A DNA stretch of 64,000 nucleotides from Linanthus parryae (taxonomy: Eukaryota > Streptophyta > Magnoliopsida > Ericales > Polemoniaceae), in assembly GCA_023055425.1 (NCBI GenBank), contig JALGPY010000014.1, forward strand, positions 808,501 through 872,500, in the 5' to 3' direction. Below are positions 51,893 through 63,976 of the stretch, in pieces. Under the pieces are notes generated by a model. The model was given only the letters and a program-made list of their open reading frames with translations, made no database searches and had not been told where the DNA came from. The stretch's first letter is position 1. Each line of letters begins with the position of its first letter. The position numbers and the translations under genes are program-made.

Positions 51893-52080
51893 GACAGAAT
51901 TTGTTGAATCAATTTGATGTTCTTTTGAAGGCAAGTAGGCAACCGATTATTGATTATGAGGGAGATAAGCTTAAGCAGCTTTAGAATTAGGTGAACTTTT
52001 ATGTGACCTTTTTTCACTTCTATTCTTCCTTATCAGACAACATATGCTCGTAAATAAACATTAATTATTTTCCAGATTTA

Positions 52081-52545
52081 CAGCTATGCCAACTCAAATT
52101 TCAAAGAACATAAAAAGTTTGTGATAGGTTTTTAGTTTTCTCCAATATTTCATAATTTCATATTGCAAGTTCGAATGCAACAATTCAAATGACATTTATA
52201 ATAAAATCCAGTAGAAATACACCTATAGCTTAATGTGTGTGTCACTCACCAAGTTAATAAATATTTGTCATGAAAAATGATTTGGATACATATTGTTGTC
52301 AAAACGTATGAACTTCATCATGCATATTTCATGACATTCATTTGACACCGATAAAAAAATACAACTAGGAATACCAAGCATATTAATGGTATAACCGGTG
52401 TTTTTACCCAATATTCTCAATTGTTTTCTTGATAAAAACCATTTATATTTTGTATTATTTTGAGAAAAAACAGCATTGCTATTGATAGCCCATGCATCAT
52501 CACTATCAACTATAGAGATCGTGCTAATTCTATAACACCTGCACC
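52081..52545 (+). pseudogene. RPS3 fragment, copy 2: exon 1 and intron 1, decayed
   Basis: The ATG at 52086 gives MPTQISKNIK, a worn exon 1. The following 'TAGTTTTCTCCAATATTTCA' and 'CATTTATAATAAAATCCAGT' parallel the intron sequence after copies 3 and 6. 'CATATTAATGGTATAACC' near 52380 recurs after copies 3 and 5. Confidence 0.65.
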
Positions 52546-52726
52546 AAAGCAAAGCTTCTCCGATGGCAACTTGGCAAGAGCTTCAATTGTGAGCTCGTGT
52601 CTACTTCCAAGTTGTAGTGTTGAGCATTGTTGTTAATTTTTATTTTAATTTTATGAAATTTAATGTTACTTGTTTAAGTGTTAATGTTATTTATTTTTAA
52701 GTGTTACAACTTTTAGTGGGTTGAAT

Positions 52727-53300
52727 TTTTTTTTTATTTATTTTTTTATTTTTTAAATTGAAACTTTCATTAAAAAACTATCACAACCCATAAACAAAGA
52801 CCCATCGCAGACCTTAACCAGAGTACAAAGCAGACTGGGCTGCATCGTGAGCAAGCCCATTAAATTCGCTGGGAATAAAAAAGAAAGAACATGAGATAAA
52901 ATTCCTAGCCAACGTTTTGCAATCTTCAATCACTGGAGCCAACAATAAAGAGTGCTTTGCGCTTTTAGAATTGATAGCTTCAATTGCTGTTTTGGAATCA
53001 GAGTATATACTGAAGCTGTTGAGGCCTTTTTCTCTGCTGAAAGCAAATCATTTCTGATTGCCAATGTTTCCAACAGCAGAGAGAGGATCACAGCAGCTTG
53101 AAAAATAACCAGACCACTTTTTGCACAATGCAGTTATTTCCATCCAATAGAATAATACCACAGCTTCCTCTGTTGTGAATTTTGTCTGTGACTGCATCTG
53201 TGAAAAATTTGAAAGAAGAGTTGTCCACGGAGGATTTTCTGAAACAACATTTAGACATGGATTCTTGAACATAGTTGCATTATACCTGTCCCAAAATTCA
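52727..53300 (-). mobile_element. 5'-truncated LINE with RNase H-like 3' end
   Basis: A T-rich A-tail region (52727-52755) is followed on the minus strand by the end of a RVT_3-type RNase H domain. 'FSIYSDSKTAIEAINS' carries the second catalytic Asp region, and 'SEFNGLAHDAAQSALYSG' is the conserved end. The upstream part (53272-53048) is in other frames with shifts. The full LINE at 9402-17018 ends without such a domain, so this is a different LINE lineage. Confidence 0.7.
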
Positions 53301-53456
53301 TAAAACCTTGCTATGGTTGGATTAATAAGTTAATAGTGTTTTAAGATGAAATCAAAACCCAACTATATATATATCGTTCAATTTTTGACCCAACTATGTC
53401 CAATTTTTAACCCGATCATTCACTTCGTACGTTCAAATTTTTGGACTCAAAACCAA

Positions 53457-54600
53457 CCATTCCAACAACATAAACTGGGTCCAAATGATTCTTTTGATTA
53501 AGATTTTAACTGAACTTCTTTCTCTCCTTTCTCACTCACTCATGAAGTAGGTGGCTTTGAGGGTGGACCCAATAAGTGGCATCATAATTTCTTGATCTTA
53601 AGTGCATGTTTGGCATCCCTAGTTTTAATCACAATGGCGACACAGATCTCCAAGAAGCGAAAGGTTTGTGGCTTTTCGTTTTCATATATATTTGTTAGTT
53701 GAACCGATCGACTGATCTCTTGTTGTTGGAAACGTAGTTCGTTATCACAAACCTTTTTTGTTAAGTTTTAGTTTTCTCCAATATCTTAACTCCATATTAC
53801 AAATCGCAGTGAAACAACTCAAGTGACATTTATAAAAAAATACAGCAGTAATAAATATGTAGGTTACTGTGTTTTTCCTTCACCAAATTTATAGGTACTT
53901 GTCATGTAAAATTAATTGAATACGTTTTTGTGTAAAAAGTGTGAGCTTCAGCATCTACATAACAAAATAAGAAGGAATAATCTGAAATGTCTTTGGACCC
54001 TTATATGTGATAATATTTAGCCCGCACATGCTTTTTTTGTATAATGGAAAAACATTTTCACTCAACAAATATATTTCAATCATGACCATTTTGTCAGCAA
54101 TACTTTTTTGTGTGAGTTATGACGATTACAAAGTGGTAAACTCACTTTCACCCCCTCAAGTTTGGGGTGAGAGTTCGTCATTACAGTAGGTTTGGGACAA
54201 TTTTTTCATGGAATATGAAATAACCATTGATCCTACTTTTCTATGGTGAAATATACCCTCTTAGTAGTTTTTAGAAAACACTGATCCGTTAATGGGAGCG
54301 CTTTTGATACGAGTTTTGCATAATTTTTTCGTTGTAATGATATGCTAAAATAAGTTATAATCTTTGTTGGGTGGTAGTGGCTTTGGGCACAAATAATCCC
54401 CCAATGCATTTTACAGTATGCATTTGGCGTTGCAAAGTTAAATACAACAATTGTCAAATGAATACCTAAGTATACAAATGGCATAACCAATGTTGTTATC
54501 CAACATTGCTCTAAATTGTCAAATACATTATCCCTATAAAAAAATTTGATTGACATGACATGGCCATCAACCCTTACCGGCAATTAGTCTTCTAAGTTAG
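53457..54600 (+). pseudogene. RPS3 fragment, copy 3, joined to an ELF4-like flank copy
   Basis: 53457-53603 is a copy of the ELF4-like downstream segment. It joins, through 'GTGCATGTTTGGCATCC' (the reversed end of the MITE at 48166), to exon 1 (53634-53663, MATQISKKRK) with an intact donor GTTTGTGG. The next roughly 450 bp match copy 6 (58413-58870) nearly base for base. Instead of the RPS3 promoter, a foreign flank precedes the ATG. No exon 2 follows. Confidence 0.75.
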
Positions 54601-55249
54601 GTTAATGGGTTCTTGCCCTTGTCTCGCTCACATAATAAAGACTCTTCTATAGCATATTTCGATATGTAAGGTGCTCGCGTCTTATTATATTTATAATACA
54701 TAACACTCAATTTTTTCATTAACAGAGAGCTATCACAAGTCACAAATAGAAAATGAGTTATAAAGAGTTGAGACTAATCTTGTCTGAGAAACACGTAGAT
54801 GACTTAGCATATGAGTGAGTCACAAAGTTGTATCCTTAAGTTATAATGAAGAATTGCAAGAGATAAATTCCCATCAAGTTGATTACAATCATCAACCCTT
54901 AAACATCAGTTTCGCTCGAGCAAGTTGAGCGAGGGGATGATAAACACTTTATCACCATCTCACAGTCAGAGAATATATAGGTCCCGACAATACCACAACT
55001 CCTACACTAAAGCAAGGCAAAATTTCTCTCATTGCATGATCTTCAATTATAATTGAATGAACTCATAGTGCTCGGGTCCTGTGGTGTTAATGTTATTTTT
55101 TAAGTGTTTTTTAAGTTATAGTGGCATGGATTAACTAATAAATAATTATTTTAATCGAAATCAAAATCCAAATATATTGGTCTACGTTCAAACTCAAATC
55201 CAATTATAAATATGGTGGTCTGGTCAGTTTGCGCGCATCTTGACTAATA

Positions 55250-55760
55250 CATTGAGCACAACTTTAAGCAAATTGGAACTTAAAATTGGGATTTATATTA
55301 CACTTACATTCACTATTATTGGGGCTGTGCAACGAACTTAATTTTTCAATTATATTTGGGTTTCTATTCGGGCTTATTGGACTGAGTAGGACCGTAAATA
55401 AATATATTTGAGATAGCCCATTAAATACATGGATCTTTACCATCCGATCATTTAGCTATCATTATATATATTTATACCAATTGCAGCCATGGCAACTCAG
55501 GTTTTGAATAAACAAAAGGTTTGTGGCTTTTTGTTTTCTTATCTATTTGTTCATGTTCGTAATTTAGTTGAAATGATTGGCTGGTCTGTTGTTATTGATT
55601 ATGTAGCTCGTTGCCAACTACGCGTTCTATGTCGAGCTGAACAATGTGCATAGGATGGTTACTCCGGAGTTAAGGTCAAAGTTAACCCGATGAGGACCGA
55701 TATCATCATCAAGGCAACTCGCACTCAAAGTATCCTAGGAGAGATCATCATCAGGGTAAC
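55250..55760 (+). pseudogene. RPS3 fragment, copy 4: promoter, exon 1, intron, exon 2
   Basis: Exon 1 (55489-55518) encodes MATQVLNKQK and has a GT donor. Exon 2 (about 55607-55755) retains 'VANYAFYVELNNV' and, in another frame, '[20 protein letters not shown]'. These are the VADGVFYAELNEV and KH-domain start of RPS3. Indels and a stop break it. Upstream 'GCTATCATTATATATA' and 'TAGCCCATTAAATAC' are the promoter shared with copy 6. It is the longest RPS3 piece in the window and cannot encode S3. Confidence 0.85.
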
Positions 55761-56279
55761 TCTCTTACTTAAATTTTAACTTCTATTTGGACTTCTATTT
55801 GGGCTTATTGGACCAATAGACTTAAAGCATGAAGTGTTGGCCGAGTAAACTTGGGCTCTCTTCACCATCCATTCATTTGGTTATCGCTATACATAGATGT
55901 TTCCCTAACAAACTGTTAATCGCGTTTGGATCTCGAAGTGGGGGGACACTATTTGGGTTACATCTCATAAAATTGTGCTATCCGCTATTTTAACTGTACA
56001 ATATTTTATTATGAGTTCCATCAACTCAGACTGCTATAACTCATACTTTGGCCAATTGAATTACGCTGTTTTACCAATTGACCTATTGTTGTACACATAG
56101 GCTCCTTGTTATGATATATGTGTAATGTGTTTGTCCCACATCGTTCAAGCATGTTACTTTACTCATTGTATAGTCCATAAATAGGACCGTTTGTACATTT
56201 TTTTACTCAAATTGAATATATGATTATTCGCCTTTAATCGCTTTCGTTCCAAATTATAACACTCCTGTACAATTAACAG

Positions 56280-56680
56280 ATGCTTGAGTTTGTCTTTTCC
56301 AAAGATCATTCCCAAATGCTCGTAAGGCCATTAATACTAGATTTGTTTGCTCTGATTAATTTTTTAATTCCTATTGTAATTGTTGTTTTCTCCAACGTCT
56401 CAAAACTTCATGTTACAAGTCCTAATGAAACAACTCAAATGACATTTGAAAGAAAATACAGTAAAAAATTGACTTGTAACTTGTCCTATATATCTCTCAA
56501 CAAGTTTATAAGTATATGTCAAGAAAGAAGAATTTACCACATATAATTGTCGAAAGGTATGTTATCACACACACACACATATAGCTTGCATATATCAAGA
56601 AGAAGAAAAAAAACTACAACCATTGTCAAATAATACAAAACATATTAATGGTATAGCCAATGTTCCTTGGCAATGTTATA
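56280..56680 (+). pseudogene. RPS3 fragment, copy 5: intron 1 part only
   Basis: 'TGTTTTCTCCAACGTCTCAA', 'GAAACAACTCAAATGACATT' and 'CAACAAGTTTATAAGTATAT' parallel the intron 1 copies after 52130, 53770 and 58520. No exon is left. 'AAAACATATTAATGGTATAGCC' near 56638 is the common right-hand word. Confidence 0.6.
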
Positions 56681-56699
56681 AAACCCGGACCGGTCATCG

Positions 56700-58069
56700 A
56701 ATCAGTGAGACATTGTCCGAGCAGTGGTTCAACTGTTAGAATATTATGTTTTTATTATATAATATAATTATGTTTTTTTTATGAAAACATATTTTTACAT
56801 TAAAATAGTATCATCTAAATTGTGATTATAATGATTTTAAACTTTAAATTTGGCATAGAAAACAAACACAATTATATCCATACATTTTGAAATAATTGTA
56901 TTTTGAACATTTAATACAATTATTGATTGTTTGTATATTACAAATTGAATTATATTTTGTAAGATTAAATATAGTATTATGTTTATTATTGTTATACTAT
57001 TATAACTTATAATATATGTAGACACAAGCTTTCACGTGCATGTCTTCAAGGAGCATTTTGCATGTATAGTTGTGTGAAGTCGTGTAGTATTGATTAGACG
57101 TTCTAGTGTATAAATTCTCAGTTAATATACCAGGTGTACTACGACATATGAGATTGGTCACCTTGTTTTTGTGGTTAGTTGGATTTCTTTGCTATTGTAT
57201 GTAAGTTTAAATGCTCAATCTTGATCCCTCAAATTGTATTAGTCGAATGTAAATTTATTTGTTTTAACTGTCTTACATGTCTTTACATGCTCTACTCTAT
57301 TTTCATGAAGTTAATGACTTTACATTTTTTTTTTGTTTTTTTATAAGTGTGGTTTCTGGAAATGAAATGAACACTTCCTTGGATAACTCCATTTACAAGA
57401 TCATGACATATTTTTAAACATCTTGGTTTACATAATTGACTTAAAATCGATTAATCACGTAAAGTAGAAGAACACTGTATTTGGGGTTTTTTTTGTTATG
57501 AACCCACAATGGTTCATTGGATAGTTTGATTGCCCGTTAAGGCTTATTTCGCCCTTCCAATAGATCGGAAATTCACAGTTATATGGGGCAAAGATTCGAC
57601 GTTCTTTTATAAGCATGCTCTCAAAAAAGAGAATGGTAAAAGAACCTGAGACAAGGGCACGGATAGCGACCGGAGTATAGCGCTAAGAAATAGATTGATT
57701 CCATCCACGCGTGCAATAAAAAATAAGGGGTGCACGATTCATATTCGTTTACGATTGGATTGATATGTTAGGACCCGACTTTTCGCTATAAGTTAATTAA
57801 GAATTTTAACTGATAAGGTGGTTTTCGGTCACGACCGAAATACGAACCGTATCGCTTTTCGATAAAAAATAGCGGAAGCTAGGAAATATACAACTCTTTT
57901 TAGTTTCAGTAAACACATAACTTTCTTACTTATTTTATCAATAATCGTTTACAAATATCGAAAACACGAATCTTAGCAAATATTAAAATTAATTTGGAAA
58001 TGATGCAAATCTAAACCGTCTGTAGTCTTCAATCGACCCGGTTTGGTACACGTAGATATAAATTAGGGT
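56700..58069. other. Intergenic, AT-rich
   Basis: A very AT-rich block (56740-57020) is followed by mixed sequence. Around 57530-57720 the words 'GGGGCAAAGATTCGACG' and 'GAATGGTAAAAGAACCTGAG' look atypical, but I cannot identify them. No gene is supported. Confidence 0.45.
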
Positions 58070-58870
58070 GAGCAAATAGCGCGCATCTTGACTGATACAT
58101 TAAGCACAACTTTAAGCACAATGGAAACTAAATTTGGACTTTATTTTACACTTACATTTTCACTTCTATTGGGGCTGTATAACGAACTTAAATTTTCATT
58201 TATATTATGTTTGTATTCGGGCGTATTGGACTGGATAGGCCCGTAAGTAATTATATTGGGCTAGCCCATTAAACGCAGGTCTCTCCATCGTCCGATCATC
58301 TAGCTATCGCTTATATATGCTTCCTAGAAACCCTAAGTTACGGTTAAGTAATAGTAACCTCATTTCTTCTTATATTTCAACAATGGCCACACAGATCTCC
58401 AAGAAGCGAAAGGTTTGCGGCTTTTCGTTTTCATATATATTTGTTAGTTGGACCGATTGGCTGATCTGTTATTATTGATAACGTAGTTCATCACCACAAA
58501 CCTTTGTGTTAGGTTTTAGTTTCCTCCAATGTCTTAACTCCATATTACAAGTCGCAGTGAAACAACTCAATTGACACTTTTAATAAATAAAAGATTGTAG
58601 TGATAAACATGTAGGTTAATGTGTTTCTCATTCGCCAAATTTATAGGTACTTGTCATGTAAAATTAACTGAATATGTTTTTGTGTAAAAAGTGTGAGTTT
58701 CGGCATCTACATAACAAAATAAGAAGGAATAATCTAAAATGTCTTTGGACCCTTATATCCGATAATCTTTAGCCCTTTGAAGTAACCTTTTAAGGGATTT
58801 TTGGTAAAATGGGAAAACATTTTCATGCCATAACAAATGTATTTCAATCATTACCAGTTTGTCATCAATA
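58070..58870 (+). pseudogene. RPS3 fragment, copy 6: best-kept promoter and exon 1
   Basis: The promoter has 'GGGCTAGCCCATTAAACG' (site II-type) and a perfect telo-box AAACCCTAA at 58328-58336, about 50 bp before the ATG. That pair is typical of plant ribosomal-protein genes. Exon 1 (58383-58412) encodes MATQISKKRK with a normal reading frame and a GTTTGCGG donor. No exon 2 follows before the Copia LTR at 58951. The Copia insertion may have split off the rest, or the copy was always partial. Confidence 0.75.
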
Positions 58871-58950
58871 TTTTTAGTGTGAGTTATGAAAATCATTGGT
58901 TGGTGATAGATTTCATCGCATTCACAATATGGTCCCCCAAACTAATTATT

Positions 58951-59498
58951 TGTTGGAATTTCTGGGTGTGTATATGGGAATCAATAGACTGGGATAGTCT
59001 CAGAGTCGTGTGAATCACTCTCAGATTAAAGTATTTCGGTGGTATACACACTAAATCAATAATCGGATAAAAAGAGATTTTCAAGAACGAATATGGTTGC
59101 TATGAATTTTCGAACTCAGAGGTTCTCTGTGTGTTCTTCATTCGACCAAAACTGACAAATAGAGAGGGAGAGAAGGCGGTTAATCTGACGGTTTTAACCG
59201 CCAGATTTCAGTCCGTATTTCCAACGAAAATAAAACCGGATACGTTTTTTGTGAATCAATAAACGTCCGAAATCTAAGTTTTCCACGCTGCCAGGGACGT
59301 TGCCCCTTGGACCCCACTGGGGGCGCTGCCCCCGAACCCCCACAGTCGTCCGGGGGTTAGTCGTCCAAGACATTTGCATATTTTGTGAACGCTTGTACTC
59401 CAAACCTCCTAACGTGTACAATGTATATGCCAATGTCTACTTTGGTTGTAGGTAAATCCGATTACACAAAATAATCGATGACACCAAAATCACCAACA
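58951..59498 (-). repeat. 3' LTR of the Copia element (548 bp)
   Basis: In plus orientation it starts TGTTGGAATTTCTGGGTG and ends CACCAACA. The polypurine tract adjoins it on the right. The start matches the partial 5' LTR at 63977-64000 except for two or three bases. A GC-rich patch ('GGGGGCGCTGCCCCCGAACC') lies near 59320. Confidence 0.9.
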
Positions 59499-60021
59499 AT
59501 CCTCCCCCATTTTTGTGTAATCCTTGATTCACTTGTCCTTTCCATAACAAATCAAACTTATGCATAAATAAAAATGTCTCGAAGATTGAATTTTCATCTT
59601 AGTAAATTACATCTTCAAATATTCGAGTATAGGGGTGTCCTATGGATTGAACTCTTTCTACTCATGATGAATACATGAAAGTAAAATACACATAAGTTCA
59701 ACATATTCCATGTTCCAACTTGACACTTATTTTTACTAGCCTAGTGTCACTATCCTTCAATGAGCATATAGAAGCCAAGCCATAACTTCTTGAAGCGGCT
59801 AAACTCCATACTCATATAGGTGGTTCTTTTCCTCTTGTACCACCTGCCATACAATTTTTCAAAAGAACCATTTAGAAGTGTAAACTTCAACATCCTTAAC
59901 TTGCAGGTTTGAACACATACCTTGGGATGATCTTTGTGTTCAAATTTCGTCATGTAAGAGTTCCACATTGAATTCAGCTTCTAACGTTGTATTGGAAGGG
60001 TATCTTATCATAAGAGACCTT

Positions 60022-61457
60022 TTAGATGGACTTTAATCCCATCCCCACGGCCGAATTGTGCACTAAGTCCCTTGCTAACCCTTTAGTTAGATGATACACA
60101 AGATTTTGTTGTGTACGAACAAACTCAACCGATATCACACCATTCATGATTAATTCCCGAACGATGATATGTCTGACACCCAAGTGTCTAGACTTGCCAT
60201 TATACACCTGACTATATGCCTTAGCCAAAGTAGCAACACTATCAAACCTGATGTATATTGGTGAAATCGGTTTGGCACACAATGGAATCTCATAAAATAA
60301 ATTCCTTAGCCATTCAGCCTCGTTACCGGATGCAGCTAATGTCACAAATTCATATTCCATTGTTTATTTAGTAATTTCTTTGAAGGCCATGAGATTGCCC
60401 CTCCTCCAAGTAGAAAAAAACATCCACTAGTTGAGGAATGATCTTCCATATTATTTATCCAACTTGCATCAGAATATCCTTCTAGCACCGAAGGACTTCC
60501 ACTGTATGTCAAACCATAATTCATGGGTTTCCTTAAATATTTGAATACTCTCCTCATTGTCTGCCAATGATGTGTGTTTCGATTGCTAGCATACCTACTT
60601 AGCTTTCAACACAAATGTTATATCTGGTCGTGTACTAATCATGGCATACATTACACAACCAATAGCCCTAGAGTATTCCAGTTGAGATACGGCCTTCTTA
60701 GTTAGGCAACAACTTCACATTTGGTTCCATCGGAGTACTGACCGGAGAACAATTTTCACAGTTAAATTTCTTTAACACCTTCTCAATGTAATGAGAATGG
60801 GAAATAGTAATGGCCTTGTTCTCACACTTAATCCTAATACCTATGATTACTTCAGCCTCCCCCAAGTCCTTCATTGAAAATTTAGGCGACAAAAATTCCT
60901 TCGCTTGATCCACTTGATCTTGGCCAGTACCAAAGATCAATATGCCATATGCATATCAACAAATTATGACTCCTTTACAAGAGTCATCAAATTTTCTATA
61001 TACACACGTGTCTGCTTGATCCAAATGATAACCACTAGACAACACAATATCATCAAACTTTTGATGCCATTGTTTAGGAGCTTGCTTTAAGCCGTAAAGT
61101 GATTCAACAAGCTTACACACCTTATGCTCATTTCCTGACATATATCTCCTCATCCAAATCACCATTCAAGAATGCGATTTTCACACCCATTTGGTGAATA
61201 ACAAGATTATGTATAGCTGCAATAGCTATTAATAATCTAATAGTGGATATCCCAGGAACAGGAGCATATGTATCAACGTAGTGGATACCCTCTTTTTGTT
61301 TAAATCCGCGTACAACCAATCTGGCCTTAAACTTGTATATGGTAACGTCTGCTTTCACCTTATTTTTGAAGATCCACTTGGCATCAAGTGGTTTCAACAG
61401 GAGGCAAATCAGATAGTTCCCCAGTCCCATTTTGCATGATCGAATCCATTTCATCAT
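60022..61457 (-). pseudogene. Copia reverse transcriptase and RNase H remnants
   Basis: 'DAKWIFKNKVKADVTIYKFK', 'ARLVVRGFKQKEGIHY', 'IAFLNGDLDEEIYVRK' and 'VESLYGLKQAPKQWHQKFDD' are RT motifs. The catalytic YVDD reads YAYG, with a stop codon just before (near 60955), so both aspartates are gone. RNase H follows: 'LEGYSDASWINN' and, in another frame, 'EYEFVTLAASGNEAEWLRNL' and 'SRHLGVRHIIVRELI'. At least five frame changes or stops occur. Confidence 0.9.
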
Positions 61458-61590
61458 CTATTGCTTCTTTCTAGAATGCAACATCACGAGATGTTATAGC
61501 CTCATTATAAGTTTTGGGATCCTCCTACATGCTAAAACAATTAGCATACTGGGTATGAATCTCATCCCTAGATCCTTCAACTAAATATAG

Positions 61591-63079
61591 TTAAAATTCA
61601 TAACCATAGTCTCTGGCTACTCCAGCTCTTTTATCCCTTCTTACTTCAGGTAAAGTGATGGCGTCACTTGTTCCTTCATTTTGAGCATTGCTCAAATTCA
61701 GAATCAAGTCCTTTGGTCTAGGTATAGAAGAAAACATTTTTTCATCAAAGGTAGCATCTCTTGACTCTATTACAATATTAATGGATACTAAGTCACTAGG
61801 TTCAATCACATGGAACCTATAAGCCTTGAAATGCATGGCATATCCAATAAAGATGCAATCTTTATCTCTTTCTCCAATATTCTTTCTCTTGTGTTCATTG
61901 AACCTAACAATAGCTCTACAACCCCAAACCCTCAAATAATGCAAGTTTAGAGGTTTACCATATCAAAGTTCATATGGGGTAGTTCTATTCCTTTTGTTAA
62001 GAACCCTATTAAGCAAATAACAAGATGTTAACATAGTTTTTCCCCAAAATACATCACTCAAACTTGAGTAGGAAAGCATGGAATTAACCATTTCCTGCAG
62101 AGTTCGATTCTTCCTCTCATATACACCATTTTTGTTGAGGTGTATAAGGAGCAGTGGTTTGGTGAATAATACCAACCTCTTGGAAATACTTAGGATCATA
62201 ATATTCGCCTCCTCTATCCGTGCGTAAAATCTTTATTAAACCATTCTTTTGCAACTCAACTTCAGTTTTGCATGTCTTGAATTTATCTAAAGTTTCATCT
62301 TTAGAATGTGACAAGTACACATGACAAAACCGAGTAGCATCGTCTATAAATGTAATAACATACTTTTTGTTTCCTATAGATGGTGTTGCATGGAAGTCAC
62401 AAAGATCACTATGGATTATTTCAAGCGCCTTAGAGTCCCTTCTAACATCCTTAAAAGGTTGCCTAGTTATCTTAGTCAGCATACAAGTTTTACACCTTTC
62501 GTTATTAATATCAAATAAAGGAATTAGACTCATTTTGCACATATCTTGTAACCTTTTAAAGTGTACATGTCCTAAATGTGCATGCCAAATTGTCGATTTA
62601 TCAAGACTAGTACTAGCAACGCAAACAGAATTATTACCAAAAGGAGCAACGATATTTAAGCGAAGTATATCATTACATAAATAACCAAAGCCAACAAAAG
62701 AACCATGTTTTGAAAATACAAACCTATCCGACTCAATAACCTGCTTATATCCAGACTTATTTAATACAATTCCAGACAAGAGATTCTTTCGAATCCCGGG
62801 TACAAAAAATACATTGTTCAAACTTAAACAATTTCTAGAAGTAAATACTAGGTTAACACTTCCAACTCCATAGATTGGCTCGGTTGCAACATTCCCCATT
62901 GTTATTGTAGACCCATCTTTAGAGGTTTGCATGGTTAATAACCATCTTTGATCCTTGCATACATGTCTTGTAGCACCCGAATCAACCCACCATGATATAT
63001 CATCATCCTGCACATAAAATGCATCAGAATTTAGGGATACATAATTCTGAATTGAATTTTCAGGTTGTTCAATGAACAT
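61591..63079 (-). pseudogene. Copia protease and integrase region
   Basis: 'DDISWWVDSGATRHVC' is the aspartic protease site, intact. 'IWHAHLGHVHFKRLQDM' with a later C..C is the GAG-pre-integrase zinc finger. The integrase core shows 'IHSDLCDFHA', 'YVITFIDDATRFCHVYL' and 'ILRTDRGGEYYDPKYFQ', the D,D region. The third acidic residue lies in the NRTLQEMVNSML frame (62199 onward), where 'VYERKNRTLQ' replaces the usual ENGVAERKNRT after a frameshift. 61944-61591 covers the integrase C-terminus ('YLRVWGCRAIVRFNEHKRKN'). Confidence 0.9.
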
Positions 63080-63099
63080 ACCTTGTTGCTCACATTGGC

Positions 63100-63970
63100 C
63101 TTTCGCCCCCTATCCCTTGCCACTCGTGTCTTCACCTTTCTTACTTTTGCCTACACAACAATCATTCTTGAAGTGTCCTGGTTTCCCACACTTCCAACAA
63201 GCAGTCTTTGGCATCTTGTTAGGATTCTTGTCTTTGTGTTTAAATTTCCTTTTCCCAGATTTGTTCTTTCCTTTTGAAGAATCCCCTTCCTCCATCATAT
63301 TCACGGAACCTGGATCAGCAGTAAGTTTGTCTTTGGGTTTGTCACTTTCCTGATCCCTCAAGGACTGTTCAATCTGAAAGTGACTGCCCAATTTCACCAA
63401 GGAAAGTTCTTTCTCCTTGTGCTTCAACTTATGCTTGACATCCTTCCATGATGGAGGCAGTTTATCAATCACACTAGAAACAGAAATTGATTCATCCATT
63501 TTCATGTTGTGTATTAAGCTGCCTTAGGATTCAGAGCAATTTATGGTATTGCTCCATCACAGGCCTCGGATAACCATTCTGCAGTTGTTCCAATTACTAA
63601 CCAGAAACTTCTTGCTCGAAGCATCTTCAGCCATGTATTTTGATTCAAGAGAATCCCACAGTTCTTTTGAACTCTCAACATTCTGATATATATCAAACAA
63701 GGAATCTGACATACCGTTAAGAATGTGTTTGCGGTAGATGTAGTCATCATTCTCCCACTTCGATCTTCTCCTTGTCTGTTACAAGGTTTCCTCTCCCACG
63801 ACTTCATGCATCGGGGTGGTGACAACGTAAACGACCTTCAGCGCCGTCAACAGTAAGTGCATCTTCTTCTGCCACCTTCAGAAATCCTGCCCCTCGAACT
63901 TCTTCAGTTACATGAACTTTCTCGTCATGTCCTGAACCGTGTTGCCGTTTGTCAAGATTCAGAATAATTT
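63100..63970 (-). pseudogene. Copia gag remnant with CCHC
   Basis: 'SVIDKLPPSWKDVKHKLKHK' is the UBN2 Gag core. A Lys-rich stretch and the knuckle 'CWKCGKPGHFKNDC' follow. The N-terminal part (63825-63541 and beyond) is split by frameshifts. Protease follows in the next frame. Confidence 0.85.
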
Positions 63971-63976
63971 AATCTT

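Noticed and set aside
57540..57720. Possible organellar DNA insertion
   Set aside because: The words look unlike their surroundings, but I could not match them to any plastid or mitochondrial gene.
58383..58412. Functional RPS3 gene at copy 6
   Set aside because: Promoter and exon 1 are good, but no exon 2 follows before unrelated DNA and the Copia LTR. The remaining copies are broken too.
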